Part shown: piece by piece, positions 50,851 to 64,000 of the stretch | Numbering within the stretch: the first letter of the stretch is position 1 | Layout: each line of letters starts with the position of its first letter | Origin: Meloidogyne chitwoodi | Taxonomy: Eukaryota; Nematoda; Chromadorea; Rhabditida; Meloidogynidae | NCBI GenBank assembly: GCA_015183035.1 | Contig: JACZZP010000012.1 | Span: forward strand, 744,001 to 808,000 | DNA length: 64,000 nucleotides | Reading direction: 5' to 3' | Translations under genes and position numbers: made by a program | Notes under the pieces: generated by a model | Databases searched by the model: none | Told to the model about the DNA's origin: nothing | Seen by the model: only the letters and a program-made list of their open reading frames with translations

Positions 50851-51793
50851 TTAAAAAAATTAAAAAATAATTATTGAAAATAATTTTAATTAAAATAATT
50901 GTAAAAAATTAAAATTTGAGGTACATTTTCGGTTATATGTAAAACAAATAATTTGATTTTTCTCTTTAAGGTATAATAAAACAAAGTTTTGTTTCTCTCT
51001 AATTATTAAAATTTAATTTTTATTTAAAAAACTAATTGGATAAAATAAATTTTTTAAAGTAAATTTCTCTATATTATAAGTAAAATTTAATATAAATTAC
51101 CCAATAGAATTTATGTGGCAAGAAATAATATTAAACAAAGAAGAAATTCAGACAAAATTGATTTAAAGCCATATATATGTACTTTAAATAATGCACTAAC
51201 TTAAAATAATTTTTTTTAATTTTTTTAAATATTGCTTGCTCTAAATATTCAAAATTAAAATATTTTTATTTAAAAAATTAATAAATATTTGTTTTTGTAT
51301 AATAAATAAAGATTATATTAAATTTATTTTGACTACAAAGGAAGGTTGTTATCCTCTCAAATATCATAACGACTTTTTTAAAATTTGCTTAAAGTACAAA
51401 CTTAACTCTTTCTTACCTTAAAATAAAAATAAAATAAAATTCTTATGAGATTTAAATTTATTGGTGATAATATAATAATTATATTAAAGTTTTTAAATTA
51501 TTAATCTTTTAAACTCAATAAAATAAAAATATTTTTTTGTCATTTTTTGTCTATTTAGTTTCGATTAAAGTTGAATTGAAAAATTTTAAAAAATAGAAAA
51601 ATATATAATATAAAAAAAAATAATTTTTATATAAAAATAAAATATACACTAAATACATATTTATAAGTATAAATCAATTATAAAATTATATTTTAATAAA
51701 ATCTAAAATATACAAAAAAATAATTTTTAATTGAAATGAAGAAATATATTTTTTTATATTCTTCATTTTATTTTTAAAAAATCCAAAATTATT
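50851..51793. other. Intergenic stretch, no gene seen
   Basis: A+T-rich sequence between the start of RING gene C and the 3' end of the globin gene. No ORF or ordered repeat is supportable. The proximal part should contain the promoter of gene C. Confidence 0.45.
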
Positions 51794-53396
51794 TCAAATA
51801 ATTTTTAAATCTTTTTCTTCTATTTGATATTGACGAGGACCATCTGCAACAAGTTGTAAAAGATGAATACGATTAAATCCTCCTTCTTGAATTGAAGTAT
51901 TATTATTAATAGTAGGAGAGGAAGAATTACCTCCTAAATATTATTTTAAAAATAATTATTAAATAAATTAAGAGAATATTAAATAAAAAAAGGAAATAAA
52001 GTTTAAACTAGAATATAGGAGAGAATAGGTAAATAATAATAATTTTTTAAAATATAAATTAATTAAATAAATATATTTATTTAAAAATAACTAGCCAAGT
52101 CTATCAGCTAAAAATGAAAGAAGTAAACGCCAAGAATGTATTGTTTCTCTTCTTTGTTTGCCTGTAATTGTTGCTGATTGACAAATAGATTCAGCTAATG
52201 CTTCTCCCATAAAATCCCAATGTGAACGTCTATTTAAAATAATTTAAATAATAAAATATATTTTAAACACTTACTTTACTTTAAATTGATTATGTTCTCT
52301 CCCAACAATTTCTAACCATGAACTAAGTATTTTATCAGGTTCTGACATTCCATCTATTGCCCATTGTGCTAATTCAGTAAAATAACGTTCATGACGTATA
52401 ATAGCTAAAGGATCAGATGGATTAAAAAGCTTTTCAATTGATGGACATTTTTCTATAAAAATAAAAATATTTAAATAAAAAAAAGGGTTATAAACCAATC
52501 ATTTTTTCATATATTGTATTTCCAAATGTTGATTTTTGAATTCTAGACCAAGATTTTCTTTAAAAAAATTAATTTATTTAAATAATTATTTGTTCAAAAA
52601 TTAAAAAAATAAACTTTTTAAAATTATTTTTCTTTTTAATAATTAAAAAAATTTTAATATTAATTGTAATTTTAAAATTTTTTAAGTAGATAATATTTAA
52701 TTTAATTTAAATATAATTACCTAATTAATACTTGTTGCTCAAAACTTAAAATTTGTAAATTTCCATTTGATGGCTATGAAAATAATAAATTAAAAAAAAT
52801 AATAATTATTTATTTACTCGACATAATGTAGGATTTGTAGAAGGAGAAGAACTTCTACAACGTCTTAAGGGTCGTGGTGCTGTCAAAAATTGTTGAGATA
52901 TTGATGTGTCTAATTTTGTAAAACAATTCCCATTTGTTTGAATATTATTATTTTGATTATTATTATTATAAATATTATTATTAATAATGTCAAATGTTTT
53001 GTTTTTCTTAAGAAAAAAATTAATTTCAATTTAAATTTTTTATAATTTATTTTTTTAATTAATTTTAAATGATGATATTTTTTGATTTTATTAACACAAT
53101 AAAACAATTATTTTTTCAGAGTTTATAAGTTTTTATTCCAAGTTTCACAGGTTCCTATATTTGTTATTTCAGATTTTTTTTTTTAATTTAATCAGTTCTT
53201 CTGAACAAAAAATATTTTTTATAAAATATTAATATTTCAGAAGATATTTTAGCTTTATAATTCTCAAAGAAAAATAATTAATTAATTTAATATTAACCTC
53301 AGTTGAAATAATTAAATGTTTTTGTTGTTTATTATTATTATTATTATTTAATTCAAAATTAGAATTTAAAGTTGAATGAATAATATAAGAATTCAT
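51794..53396 (-). CDS. Globin with long N-terminal extension
   Basis: Starts MNSYIIHSTLNSNFELNNNN at 53396 and runs over about seven exons to TGA at 51794-51796. An Asn/Ser-rich extension of roughly 100 aa (including RPLRRCRSSSPS) precedes the globin fold. Helix A is LSFEQQVLIRKSWSRIQ, then FGNTIYEKM, CPSIEKLF, IIRHERYFTELAQWAIDGM (candidate distal His in RHER) and WLEIVGREHNQF (proximal His in GREH). Helices G and H contain HWDFMGEALAESI and RRETIHSWRLLLSFLADRL. It belongs to the nematode glb family, most of which are neuronal haem proteins for oxygen or redox sensing rather than bulk transport. The long flexible N-terminus is common in that group. No signal peptide or membrane span is seen. 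Specific orthologue not assigned. Confidence 0.85.
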
Positions 53397-56300
53397 AAAT
53401 ATTTTTAATTTATTTTTCCTTAAAATTATTAATTTACAATAATTTTAACTTTTTTTTTTAATTTGTTAAAAAATATATTATTCAAAATTTTTTAAAAATT
53501 ATTTTCCTCTTTGTTTTATTTTTTAAAAAGTGTTAAAGCTTTAATTTTAAATTTTTCTTTTAAAAAAGAAGAAAATTATTTTAAATAATTAAAAAGACTT
53601 AACAAAAAAAATTTAAATAAATTTAAATTAAAAAAATATTTTTAATTTATAAAATAATAAATATAAAAATATTAAAAATTTATTTAAATTTTAATAAATT
53701 TTTCTTCTTAAAAATTTAATAAAATGAATATTTTATAAATTGATAATAAAATAAATTAATCTTTAAGAAAAGATTAAAAATAAATTAAAGGATTTTATAA
53801 GAAGATAAATTAATAAATTTATTTTAAATATATTATTTAAAAAGAAAATATTTAATTTAAAAATGATGTAAATATTTTAAAAAAATTTAAAACTTAATCT
53901 CTTAAATAATTATTTTATTAAAAATTAAATAAATATATATTTATATAAAATATATAATTTATTAAAAAAAGAGTTTCTTTTATTTTATTTTCCCATAATT
54001 TAAAAAATGGTTTAGGAAATTTTTTAAAAGAATATTAAATATTATTATTATTAGTAAATATTATTAACATTTCCCAAAGGGTATATTTAGAGAGAAAGTA
54101 AACTTAAAAGCAACTAATATATATTTTAAAGTAAATAAAAAATTAAAAAAAAAAAAAGAATTTTTTGGCCAAAGAATATATTTAAATATATTTTAAGTAT
54201 TTTAAATAATAATATAGACAAAATACCAATTTAAAAAAATTAAAAAAAATTTTAAATTTAAGAATCAATTGTCTATGAATGACGTCTCTGAAAATAATTA
54301 TTAAAAAAAAATTAAATAAATATATTAATTTAATAATTAAATTATTATATATATATATTTATAGCATTCTGTTTTAATTTAATTTTTAATTTAAATATAT
54401 ATAATTTATTTTTTATAATTAAATATTTTTCTAATTATATCTATTTAATTTTTAAAACTTTAATAAACCTTAACACCACATATAAAGCTTTTAAATAAAA
54501 GCAAAAATAAAAATATTAAAAAATAATCATTAAATATTTTTTAAATTATTTAAATTTATTTAGAAAATTAAGTAAATTTTATTTTTTAATTTTATAATGG
54601 AATAATATTTATTAAAATATTAAAAAATATTGAGGAAGTTAAACACTTTTTTATTTAAATTAAAAATGAATTTTTATATAATAAATAAAATTGAAAAATG
54701 AAACGTGAGAAATATATAGAGTAAATATATTTTTAAAAAATAAAAAATAAAATGATAATAATTATTTTTTATTTAATTAAATAAATAAATAATATTATTA
54801 TTTTAATTTATTAACACATTTAATTATATATTTTATTTTAATTATTTTATTTAAAAAAATCGCTACAATCCTTTTTTAAAAAACAAAAATTAGTTAAACA
54901 AAAAACAAATAATATTCTAATTTTAATAAATGGAAATGCCAAATTGAGTAAAATAAATAAATGGAAATAAGATATATTAAATAGTCTAGTAAGTAAAAGA
55001 TATAATAGTACTACTAACATACCTAAATATTTTTTATTGAAAGAATAAAAATTAAAGCAAAAAAATTGTTCTATTTTTTAATTAAAAAATAAAATAAATA
55101 TTAAAATAAAAATATTTAATATTTATTTTATTTTTTTTAATATTTTTAAATAAAAATAATAATTTATTTTTTCTCATTTTATGTTTTATATAAAACAATA
55201 CTTTGTTAATTTTATAATATTTAATAAATTTATTATTTATTGAGATTAGTAGTTTATTCATTTATTATTTTTTAAATAATTATTATTTTATTTTTTATTA
55301 TAAAAATATATTTATATACAAAGATTAATAAAAAATAAAATTACTAGAGTGAAATTTTTTAATTAAAATTTTATAAAATTATTATATAATACTTGAATTT
55401 GTTGAATTTACTTAACAAAATCTTGTTAATTTTTTAAATTATATTTTTGTCAAAAGCAAGGGAAGGGTGTTTGCAAAATGTTTTTTTAATATTTTATACT
55501 TTATCAAGGATTTTTTAGGTAAAATTAAACATTGGGTTTATAATTTGGAATAAAAAAGGTTTTTTCGATTAATATAAAATGTCCACTGAATTATTTAAAT
55601 AATTAAATAAATTTAATTTAATTATTATTTTAATCTCTAAACTTTTATTTTATATAAGAAAAACAAAAAAGAGAGTTAAAGTATTAAATTTAGTAAAAAT
55701 AAAAAATGTGCAGAGAATGTCCTATGGCAATCATTAATTTTTTTATAATGCTTTTGACTTAAAAATAAGGCATTATAAATATATATTATATTTATTTGTT
55801 TGTTTGGGTAGAATTTACGCTCTGCTACACATTTTTAGTTTTGAAGATTATTTATTTTTTTTTCTTCCTTAATCATCTTTTATTTTATTATTTTATTTTC
55901 TTCTATTTAAAAAAACAATTTGTATATTTTTCTTTAAATTCAATTTGTTGTTTCTTTTTTTCTTTAAAAGAAAAAATTTTTTTTAATGACGAATATATTA
56001 TTCCTATGGGAAATTTTTAAAAAAATTTATATAATTGAGTCAGTCTTCTAATATTATTTAAATGTACTTAGATTATTATTGTTATTTAATTATATATATT
56101 TTAAATAAATAAATATATCTTAGAAAAAAATAAGGAAATTTATTTTTTTTATTAAATTTTACATTATTTTGTAGAAAATATTTTTATTAAAAATAAAATT
56201 AAAATAAAAAGAAGTAAAGGAATATTAAAAAATATGTAAAGTACAAAGAGTAATAAATAAATAAATTGGTTAAAATAAGTTTATTTTTTATTTATTTATT

Positions 56301-57057
56301 TAAAAAGATTAATTATAATTGCCTAAATAAAATAAAAGACCAAAATAAATTAACTTAATAAATAAAAATTTTATAAAATATTTTTATTAAAAATGAACAC
56401 ATTAAAAAAGATAATTAAAATAAAATATTAAATGAGGGAAATATTGTTTTTTATTTTATTAATAATATTTTGAGGAATATTAAAATTAAAAATTCTTTAT
56501 TATTTTTAATATTTAAAAATTCAAAATTTAATATAAAAATTTGTTTTTTATTTTTAATATTAAAAAATAAAATAATTACCTATTATTAGCTATTATGTAA
56601 ATAAATAAATGAATTAAATAACCAATGAAGTATAAAAAATAAACTCTCTCATGTATGCAAATATTTTTTTGTTTGTCTTTTTTTTTTTAATTTATAAAAG
56701 ATGACGAACAAGTAAAAATATTAAATAATATTATTTTGATAAAAATAAATTTTATTTTTTAATTATAAAAAATAATTTAAAATTGAACCAAATTTTTGAA
56801 AATAAATTAAAGAAAAATCTGATTTACAAAAAATGTCAGAATAAAACATTAAAATAAAAAATAATAATTTTATTATTATTAATTAATTTTAAAATATTTT
56901 TACATAGAAAAAGAAAATTTAATAAATTATATTATTTTAGAGAATAATTTAAATAAAAAATAATTTAATTATTGCGCACTTCTTTTTTTTTTCTTAAATT
57001 ATAGGCAGTTAATAATAATAAAATAAAATGCTTGTTTTTATAAATAATTAAATAAAA
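53397..57057. other. Gene-free A+T-rich intergenic stretch
   Basis: No supportable gene, RNA or ordered repeat in about 3.6 kb. The 74-aa plus-strand ORF at 55796-56020 is Phe/Leu-rich from A+T bias. The stretch separates the globin start from the 3' end of the NR6-like receptor; both lie on the minus strand. Confidence 0.5.
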
Positions 57058-60000
57058 TCAACTTTCACTGTCTGTTTCCTCAGATTTTAATAATTCATCA
57101 TTCTAATAAAATTAATTAAAATTAAATTTATATTAATTTATTTAATAAAATATTATTTTTTTAAATATCTGAAAAAGGTCTATTTTATAATTAATATATT
57201 TTTAAATATTATTTTTATAAAATTAAAAAAAAATTAATTAAATTGAATCTCACGCCGCCAATTTGTTCAGAGGTAGAAGAAGAAATATTATTTAATAATA
57301 ATTCTGGTTGAAAATTTTCAATAATAGAAGAAGGTTGTTTACAAATTAAAAAAGGAACATAAAACATTTTTGAATTTAAAAGAACTAAAGAAACTGAACG
57401 AAGCATTGGAAGCCTTTAAATTAATTAATTAAAAATAAATAAATATTTAAAAAAATAAATATTTTGCATTTATTTAATTAAAAATTCAACATATTAATTT
57501 TAAAATATTAAATTTTATTTTTATTAAATATCCTATCAGTTAAATAATTAAAAATTAATTAATTAATTAAAAAAAAAACCATGTAAGAATATCAGAAAGT
57601 CTTGGACCATCTTCACATTGACTTAAATGAATTTGGAGTGCTTTAATAAATTGTTCCTGAATAACAGAAACCTAAAAAATAAATAAAATTAATTAATTAT
57701 TAATAATTAATTTTACTTTATTATTAAAATGTTCTTGTAATTGCCCATTAAATCCATTAATATTTAATAATTGATTTGAATTAATTTTAGATTTTTTAAT
57801 TTGTTCAATATTTTGTTTTTCACCATTTTGTGATAATAAAGATGAAGAAGAAGAAATAGAAGAGGAAGAAGTAGTAATAGTAGCAAGTGGTGGAGGAGGC
57901 TGTGGAAGGGCAAGTATAGGATCATAATTATCAACATCTTTAAATAATTTAAAAATTAAATTTATTTTAATATATTGTTAAAAAATTAAATTTAAAAAAT
58001 AATTAAATAATAATAACAATTTCCACTAGTTCCACTATGAAGAATTGTAATAGCTTTTAAACAAACATAAGCTTCAAATGTTATATTAAGTTGACAAAAT
58101 GATTTATAAAGTAAAGTAAATTGTTCAACTAATTGACCAGCTTCTCTTTAAATTTAAAATATTATTTTATTTTTTAATTTAAATTTAAATTAATTTATTT
58201 ACTTTTGAACATATTCAATAGGTATTTGTTTATCCATAACAGAAGAAAGTCTTTTTTGTAATAAAAATAAATTAAAATTGCTTTCAGAAATTGACATTTG
58301 TTCTGCTAAAATAACCAAATTTTAATTTTAAATTCAAAAAAAAAAGAATAAATTTTTTATTTTTTTGTTCAATTTATTGATGAAAATAATAATTAAAAAA
58401 ATTTACCATTTTCTTTTGCATTGGTTAAAGAAGAATAAGCAAAAAAACAAGTTGATAAAAGTACCTTTATTTAATTTATTTAAAATAAAATTAAATATAT
58501 TTTACTAATTCAGCCCATCTGTGTGTTAATAAAAATGTATGTACTTCAACTGGTAATTCACTATAAAAAGGTAATAATTTTGTCCATTCAACTAATTGTT
58601 CAACAATTTCATCACCAATCTTTTTTTTAAATATTTTTTTAAATTTAATAAAATAAAATAAATACATGAGAAAGTCTTTGAGAAGCAGTTATTTGTTCTA
58701 AAACAATTTGTTGGTTACTACGAATACGTAAACCTTGAAGATTTATTAATTCATCAAGACGATCAATTTCCATTAATTTCTAAAATTAAAAAATATTAAA
58801 ATTTTTAAATAAATAAAATTATTTTATAAATATTTATTTAAGGGGAATTCTGAAGAATATATTAATTATTATTAAAATAAAATCAAAATTATTTAATTAA
58901 TTTCATAATTAGTAGATATGTTTTCTTTTTTTAATTTTTAGTAAAAGTTTATTAGTTCCTTTAGAGGAGGGCTTTAATGAGGAATAGTGATGGAGGAGAT
59001 TATTGTTGGTGACAACGGAACGAAATCCTTTCTTTTTGTTTTTTTTAATCAAAAGTCCGGATAAAGAAACGAACATTAAGTAAAAGAAGTAAAAAAGTTG
59101 TATTATTATAGCTTACGACAGTTTGGGGTTTTTTCCCGAAATGACAATGTTTTGATTTTTGTTAAAATATTTAAATAATTTTATTTTCTTTTAATTTTTA
59201 AAAATAATAAATTTTTTGATAATTTTTAATTTAAAAAATATTAAAAAATAGCCTGTATAAGATTCTTTCTTGGATGAATTTCTTGTTGTTGTTTTAATAT
59301 TTTAATTTCATTTTTTTGTTTTTCATTTTCTACTAAATTATTTATTAATTTATTTTGTTTATTATTAATTTCTTTTTTTATTATTTCTTCATCATGTTTT
59401 GCTAATTTTTTTCGTGGAGGGGGAGATTCTTCTAAATAAGTTATTTCTTCATTATTATTTTCTAAACATGTTTTTGTTGATTTATTATTAATAAATAAAG
59501 AAGTTGGTTTATTTTGTGATGATTCTACAATTTTTTTAATAAATTTTATAAAAATATTTTTAATTTAAATAATTAAATATAATTAATTAAATTTAAAAGT
59601 AAATAAATACCTAAAATTATTGCAGAATTTAAATTATTAGATTTAGGTGAAGATATAGAAAAAGAAGATGAAGGAGAAGAAGAAGAAGCTGTTACATTAG
59701 CAAAAGAAGATGATGAAGAAGAACAAGGCAAGTCTATTGGAGAATTCTAATAAAAAAATAAAAATATTTAAAACTTAAAAAATAATTTTAAAACCAAATT
59801 ATTGCAATTTTGTTTTGAAGATATTTCTTTATTATTTTCCAATAAATCTTTTTCTGTTGAAGTTTCTTCAGGCATTTTATTAAATAAAGAAGATAAATTA
59901 GAGGAAGAAGATAAAGAATTATTATTATTAGTATTTAATTGTTTTATATTTTTTAAAGAATTATTTAATGATGATGTTGTTGTTGTTGTTACTTCTATTG

Positions 60001-63000
60001 GAGAAGAAGAAGAAGAATTTGTTATTATTGTTTTTCTATATTTTAACTGTTAAAAGAAGAATAAAATTAAAAATATATTTATTTAAATTATTTTAAAAAT
60101 AATAAATTTTAATATAGTATTATTTATACATTTTTATTAATTTATTTAATTTAAAGTGAAATTATTATTTTTTTTTTAATTTTACATTTATTTTAATTTA
60201 ATAGTTTATGGATTAATATATTCTTTGATTTATTTATTTATTTTACAATTATTAAATAAAAAATAAAAAAATTTTCTGTCAGAAGTTTTGATTTATTAAA
60301 ATAATAAAATAGGCAAAATTTATAATATTATTATTATTATTAAATAATTTTTGATAAAACTTTAAAAATAATATTTTATCCAAAATTACTCTTTTTAATT
60401 TTCTATTTTTTTAATTAATTAATTATAAATAATATTTTAAAAAATATTTATTAAACAATTATTTTTTAAAAAAATATAATTATATTTATTATAAAAAAAT
60501 TAAAATGTCTATAAAACTTTAAAAAAAAAAAGAATTGACTGATTAAAAATAAAATTTTAAAAAATAAAAATGAAAGAGAGAGAATTTACAAATATATTAT
60601 TTTATTTATTATTTTTAAAACTGCAACTTTTTTACAACACAAATAACCAATAAAAGAATGACAACCAATAAATGAACGGAGAGTTGTTTTATTAAGAGAG
60701 AGAAAAAAATAAAATAAAATAAAATGAACTAATAATATTAATAAAAATATATTTTAATAATTTAATTATTTATTTTAAATAATAAATAATTTTACAAATT
60801 TATTATTATTAAAATTTTCAAAATTATTTTTATTAAAAGTTTTATAAAATTTTAATTATTAAAAAACAAAAAAATATCTTTTAAAATATAAATTAAACTA
60901 CTAATTGTTTTTTTTTAATTTTTCCATTAAAAATAAAATAAATAAATATATTAAAAGTACAATAACTCAGTACAAGATTTAAATTGTTAAAAATAAATAA
61001 AAAATTATTTTACGGAAAAGTGCGACGGCATCCTGCTTTTTAATTGTTTTTTTATTTTTTTATTTCTCCCGCATCTGTTCACAACAAAATAAAAATTTTT
61101 TAAAGAAACTAGGTCAGTGGATTAGAAACTGTCAAAATTTAGAATTTTAGAAGATTAAAACAATTTATTATTATTTTTTATAATGAGAAAGAGATTTTTT
61201 GATTAATTTTAAGTTTAAAAAATAATTTAATTGAAGAAAAAACAGCTGTTTTAATAGTAGTAAAAATGAGAATAAACAGAATTTTATTAAAAATTTATAA
61301 AAATTTATTTAAATAATTTTTGATTCTGAAAATATTAATATAAATTATTATTTTATTAAAAAATAAAAAATAATTTTTAAGATTTATAAAATAGTATTAA
61401 ATTAATTTATTTTTTTTAAATAAAAATAAATTAAAAAAATAGCTTAAAAATAAATAAATAATATATTTATTCTTAAATTATAAATAAATATAAGAATAAT
61501 TAAATAAAAAAATATGTGCACTCTAAAATATAAGAGAAGGAAAAAGGATATATTTATTTATACGGGATACCCTTAAGCATTTTATTGGATTTTTTAGATG
61601 AAAACAAGTTATAAATAAATAAATAAATTATTTTTTTATTTATTAGAAGTTCCTTTAATTTTAAATATATTTATTTATTTTTTAGAAAGAATATTTTATT
61701 TGTAAATAAATTAAAAAGTTTATATTTTAAGCTTTAATATTTTTAAAAAAATAAATATATATAATATTAATTAGATAAAGATTTTTAATAAAAATTAATT
61801 AATTAAATGTTTAAATAAAATTTAATTTATTCTCTATTTAATAAATAACTAACTTTATAAAGATTATAAATTGCTGAACCATTTCGTCCTCCTGGCATAC
61901 GGTCCTCGCGCACAGCTTCAAGTACCATACCTTTTTGTAAACACTTTTGAAATCTACAGAATTGACAGCTAAAAATATTGAAAAAAAAAATAAAATTTTA
62001 AAATATTTTAAATTAAAAAATAATAACCGATTTCTTTGTTCTTTTGTCATAGGACAATTGCCCCTTTGTTTATTATTAGAATTTTGTTTTTCATTATTTA
62101 AATTAATATTAATAGCACAACAATTGTAAATACGTTTATTTTGTACTGTTCTTTTAAAAAATCCTTTACAACTTGAAAATTAAAATATTTTAAAAATAAA
62201 TAAATTAAAACATTCTTTAAATTTATTTTTTAATTTTTAAAGGCTATAATTTTTATTTTTTTTATTTTATTTTTCCTAGAAAATAAATAAATAAATAATG
62301 CGCGCATGAATAGACTGGCATAGTATTTAGTAGTATATTTAGTAGTACTGGTAGTGCCATTCACATAAATTTAAAAAGAAAAAACATTTTTTAATAAAAT
62401 TAAATATAATTAATTATAAATTAATTTTAAAATAGAAATTAATAAATAAATATTTTTTATTTTCTTTTTTATTCTTTTTTTGCACATTTTCTTTTTTTTA
62501 AATCCAAAAGTCACAGAATGGAAAAAGAAAATAAATAATATATAATTTATTTTTTAGTGTAAAATATGTTATATATAATAAACAAAAGTTAAAATAAAAA
62601 ATCCAAGAAATGTGTAAAAATTAAATAAAAAATATTATTTAGATGATCAAATTTAAGTAAAAGAAGAGCTAGGTATGTATATATTTTTAAAGAATTTAAT
62701 AAAAATATTAAATTAATCTTTTTATTTAATTTAAATTAGATAGAATATTTTAATTAGTTTATTTAAAAAAAATAAATATTAAAAATATTTTTTATTTAAA
62801 TAATTTTAAAAGAATTATATTATTTTAAAAATAATCTAAAATAATTTAAAGAACAACTAAATTTTGGGGTGGAGCGAAAAAACAATTCTTTTTTTTAAAT
62901 TTATATAATAAATGGCCTTTATATCTTTTAACATTGTTTTGCTGTCAAAAAGTAGGGAAGAAGAGCATTTGAAAATTTAAAAAAGAAAAAAGGATATATT

Positions 63001-64000
63001 TATTTATTATTTAGTAGAAAATATAAAATAAAATAAAAAGAGGAGAGAAGTCTGGCGGCCTAATTTTGTTAGGCGTTGTTTTTATTTTTAAGGGGAAAAT
63101 AGGGGCAGATGCTATGTACTACTTTTACCCATCTAGCACCTAAATAATATTCTACGAGCGACTCTAGGTCTTCGGGTCAAGGCCAAAACAACCAACCGGC
63201 ATTTTAAATGTAAAAAGAATAAAAGGAAAATAAATAAATAAAAATAAATATATTTATTTATTTTATTAAAAAAGAATAAAATAAAATTAATATTTAAATT
63301 TTTTATAAAATTTAAATTATAAAAATATTTTTAAATAAATATTTATTTTTCTAAGATGATAATAACCTTGAAATGTTCGTTTTTTATAATTAAATAGCAA
63401 AAAAATTTTTATTAATTTTTGTGTAAATTTCCAATTTTAACATTTTTTAATTTTTACTTAATTAAATAAAATTATTATTAAATAAAAATATATATTATAA
63501 TTTAAAAATATAATTATTTTGTTAAAAATAATTGACCTTGAACACTTGTACATTAAAATTTTAAAAATTTTTGCAAAAAAAAAAAGAAGAGAAGAGAAGA
63601 AGGTACAATAACTATGTCAGAAAAAGAAGACAAGGTCATTTAAAAATATTTTTTTTTAATTTTTTAAAATTGCGTGGCTAAAACACAAATAATGTTTTAT
63701 GGGTTTTAAAATGTCAAGTAAATTTAAAATAATAATTTAATTAGAAAGGACTGTGGAATTTTATTATTAAAAAAACAATTAAATAAAAAAACAAACCCTT
63801 CACATGTATAAATTCCATAATGAAAACCAGAAGCTTTATCTTGACATATTGCACAAATTAATTTGTCATTAATTATCTAAAATATTATTTAATTCTTATT
63901 TTAATTTAATTAATATACATTTTCATTATAAATATTTAAATAATAATAATTATTATTATTTAAATCAATTAATTTATTTTTTGTTGTTATTTGATCAAAA
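57058..64000 (-). CDS. Nuclear receptor resembling NR6A/DHR4 (5' end beyond window)
   Basis: The 5' part continues past 64000. Finger 1 is at about 63880-63797: [20 protein letters not shown] with EG. A 1.6-kb intron splits the P-box, and [17 protein letters not shown] resumes near 62171. The second finger ends [11 protein letters not shown] then [10 protein letters not shown]. The C-terminal extension [17 protein letters not shown] plus SAIYNLYK (61980-61850) and LKYRKT (near 60045) is the DHR4/NR6A signature. A long Ser/Asn-rich hinge and a coiled coil follow. The ligand-binding domain reads [43 protein letters not shown] and [17 protein letters not shown], ending TGA at 57058-57060. DHR4-type receptors time ecdysone-driven development in insects; C. 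elegans nhr-91 is an NR6-type candidate. Oddities: a roughly 16-residue expansion of the D-box and a Ser/Pro-rich insert inside the ligand-binding domain (about 57860-57940). Introns at 60055-61850 and 62180-63795 hold nothing recognisable, apart from a G+C-richer patch at 63050-63200. Confidence 0.85.

Noticed and set aside
59802..60053. 83-codon plus-strand ORF
   Set aside because: It is antisense to an exon of the NR6-like receptor, whose minus-strand reading continues the conserved post-DNA-binding region (LKYRKT).

Overview
The window is eukaryotic nuclear DNA from a nematode. By eye it is roughly 80% A+T. Genes are split into many short exons by 40-100 bp introns with GT...(T)TTTAG borders, and A+T pressure gives Asn/Lys/Ile-rich proteins with poly-Asn runs. 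Nematode-type genes (C6-domain protein, neuronal-type globin, NCR/NPC1, EAT-6-type pump) and several SPRY, F-box and secreted RING-H2 genes point to a plant-parasitic tylenchid. An A+T-rich root-knot nematode (Meloidogyne) is my best guess, inferred from style rather than from a database match.

Layout. 1-7350 is a transposon-dense block around a SPRY-domain gene (1060-3178, minus) and a tiny F-box-like ORF. Its elements are hAT-like, Merlin-like and Mutator-like, most with clear 8- or 9-bp target duplications and one nested inside another. 9938-14920 (plus) is a glutamate carboxypeptidase II / M28B peptidase, followed by a small secreted C6-domain protein (15203-16374, plus) and a full NPC1-type sterol transporter (16592-22605, minus). 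25456-29582 (minus) holds a secreted protein of unknown family and a secreted RING-H2 protein. 29820-32120 is repeats, including a Merlin-derived element. 32522-36892 (plus) is the Na+/K+-ATPase alpha subunit, followed by a decayed NOG2-like pseudogene and a second secreted RING-H2 gene (38547-40621, plus). 41332-43893 (plus) is a nuclear hormone receptor. 44877-46198 (plus) is a second member of the unknown secreted family. 48028-50850 (minus) is a third secreted RING-H2 gene with transposon debris in its large intron. 51794-53396 (minus) is a globin. 57058 to beyond 64000 (minus) is a nuclear receptor resembling NR6A/DHR4.

How the genes relate. The conserved genes (GCPII, NPC1, Na+/K+ pump, globin, two nuclear receptors) are ordinary single-copy housekeeping or signalling genes with no obvious functional link. 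The most interesting content is lineage-specific. Three intact paralogues of a signal-peptide-bearing RING-H2 family share intron positions and phases and a novel N-terminal module, and two of them lie beside members of a second, unrecognised secreted family. The SPRY and F-box sequences in the TE-rich block are further ubiquitin-ligase-type or effector-type modules. A secreted E3-ligase-like effector family is a reasonable hypothesis, but it is inferred from sequence only. All multi-exon models were assembled by hand from frame, splice signals and homology. Small exon edges may be off by a few bases.
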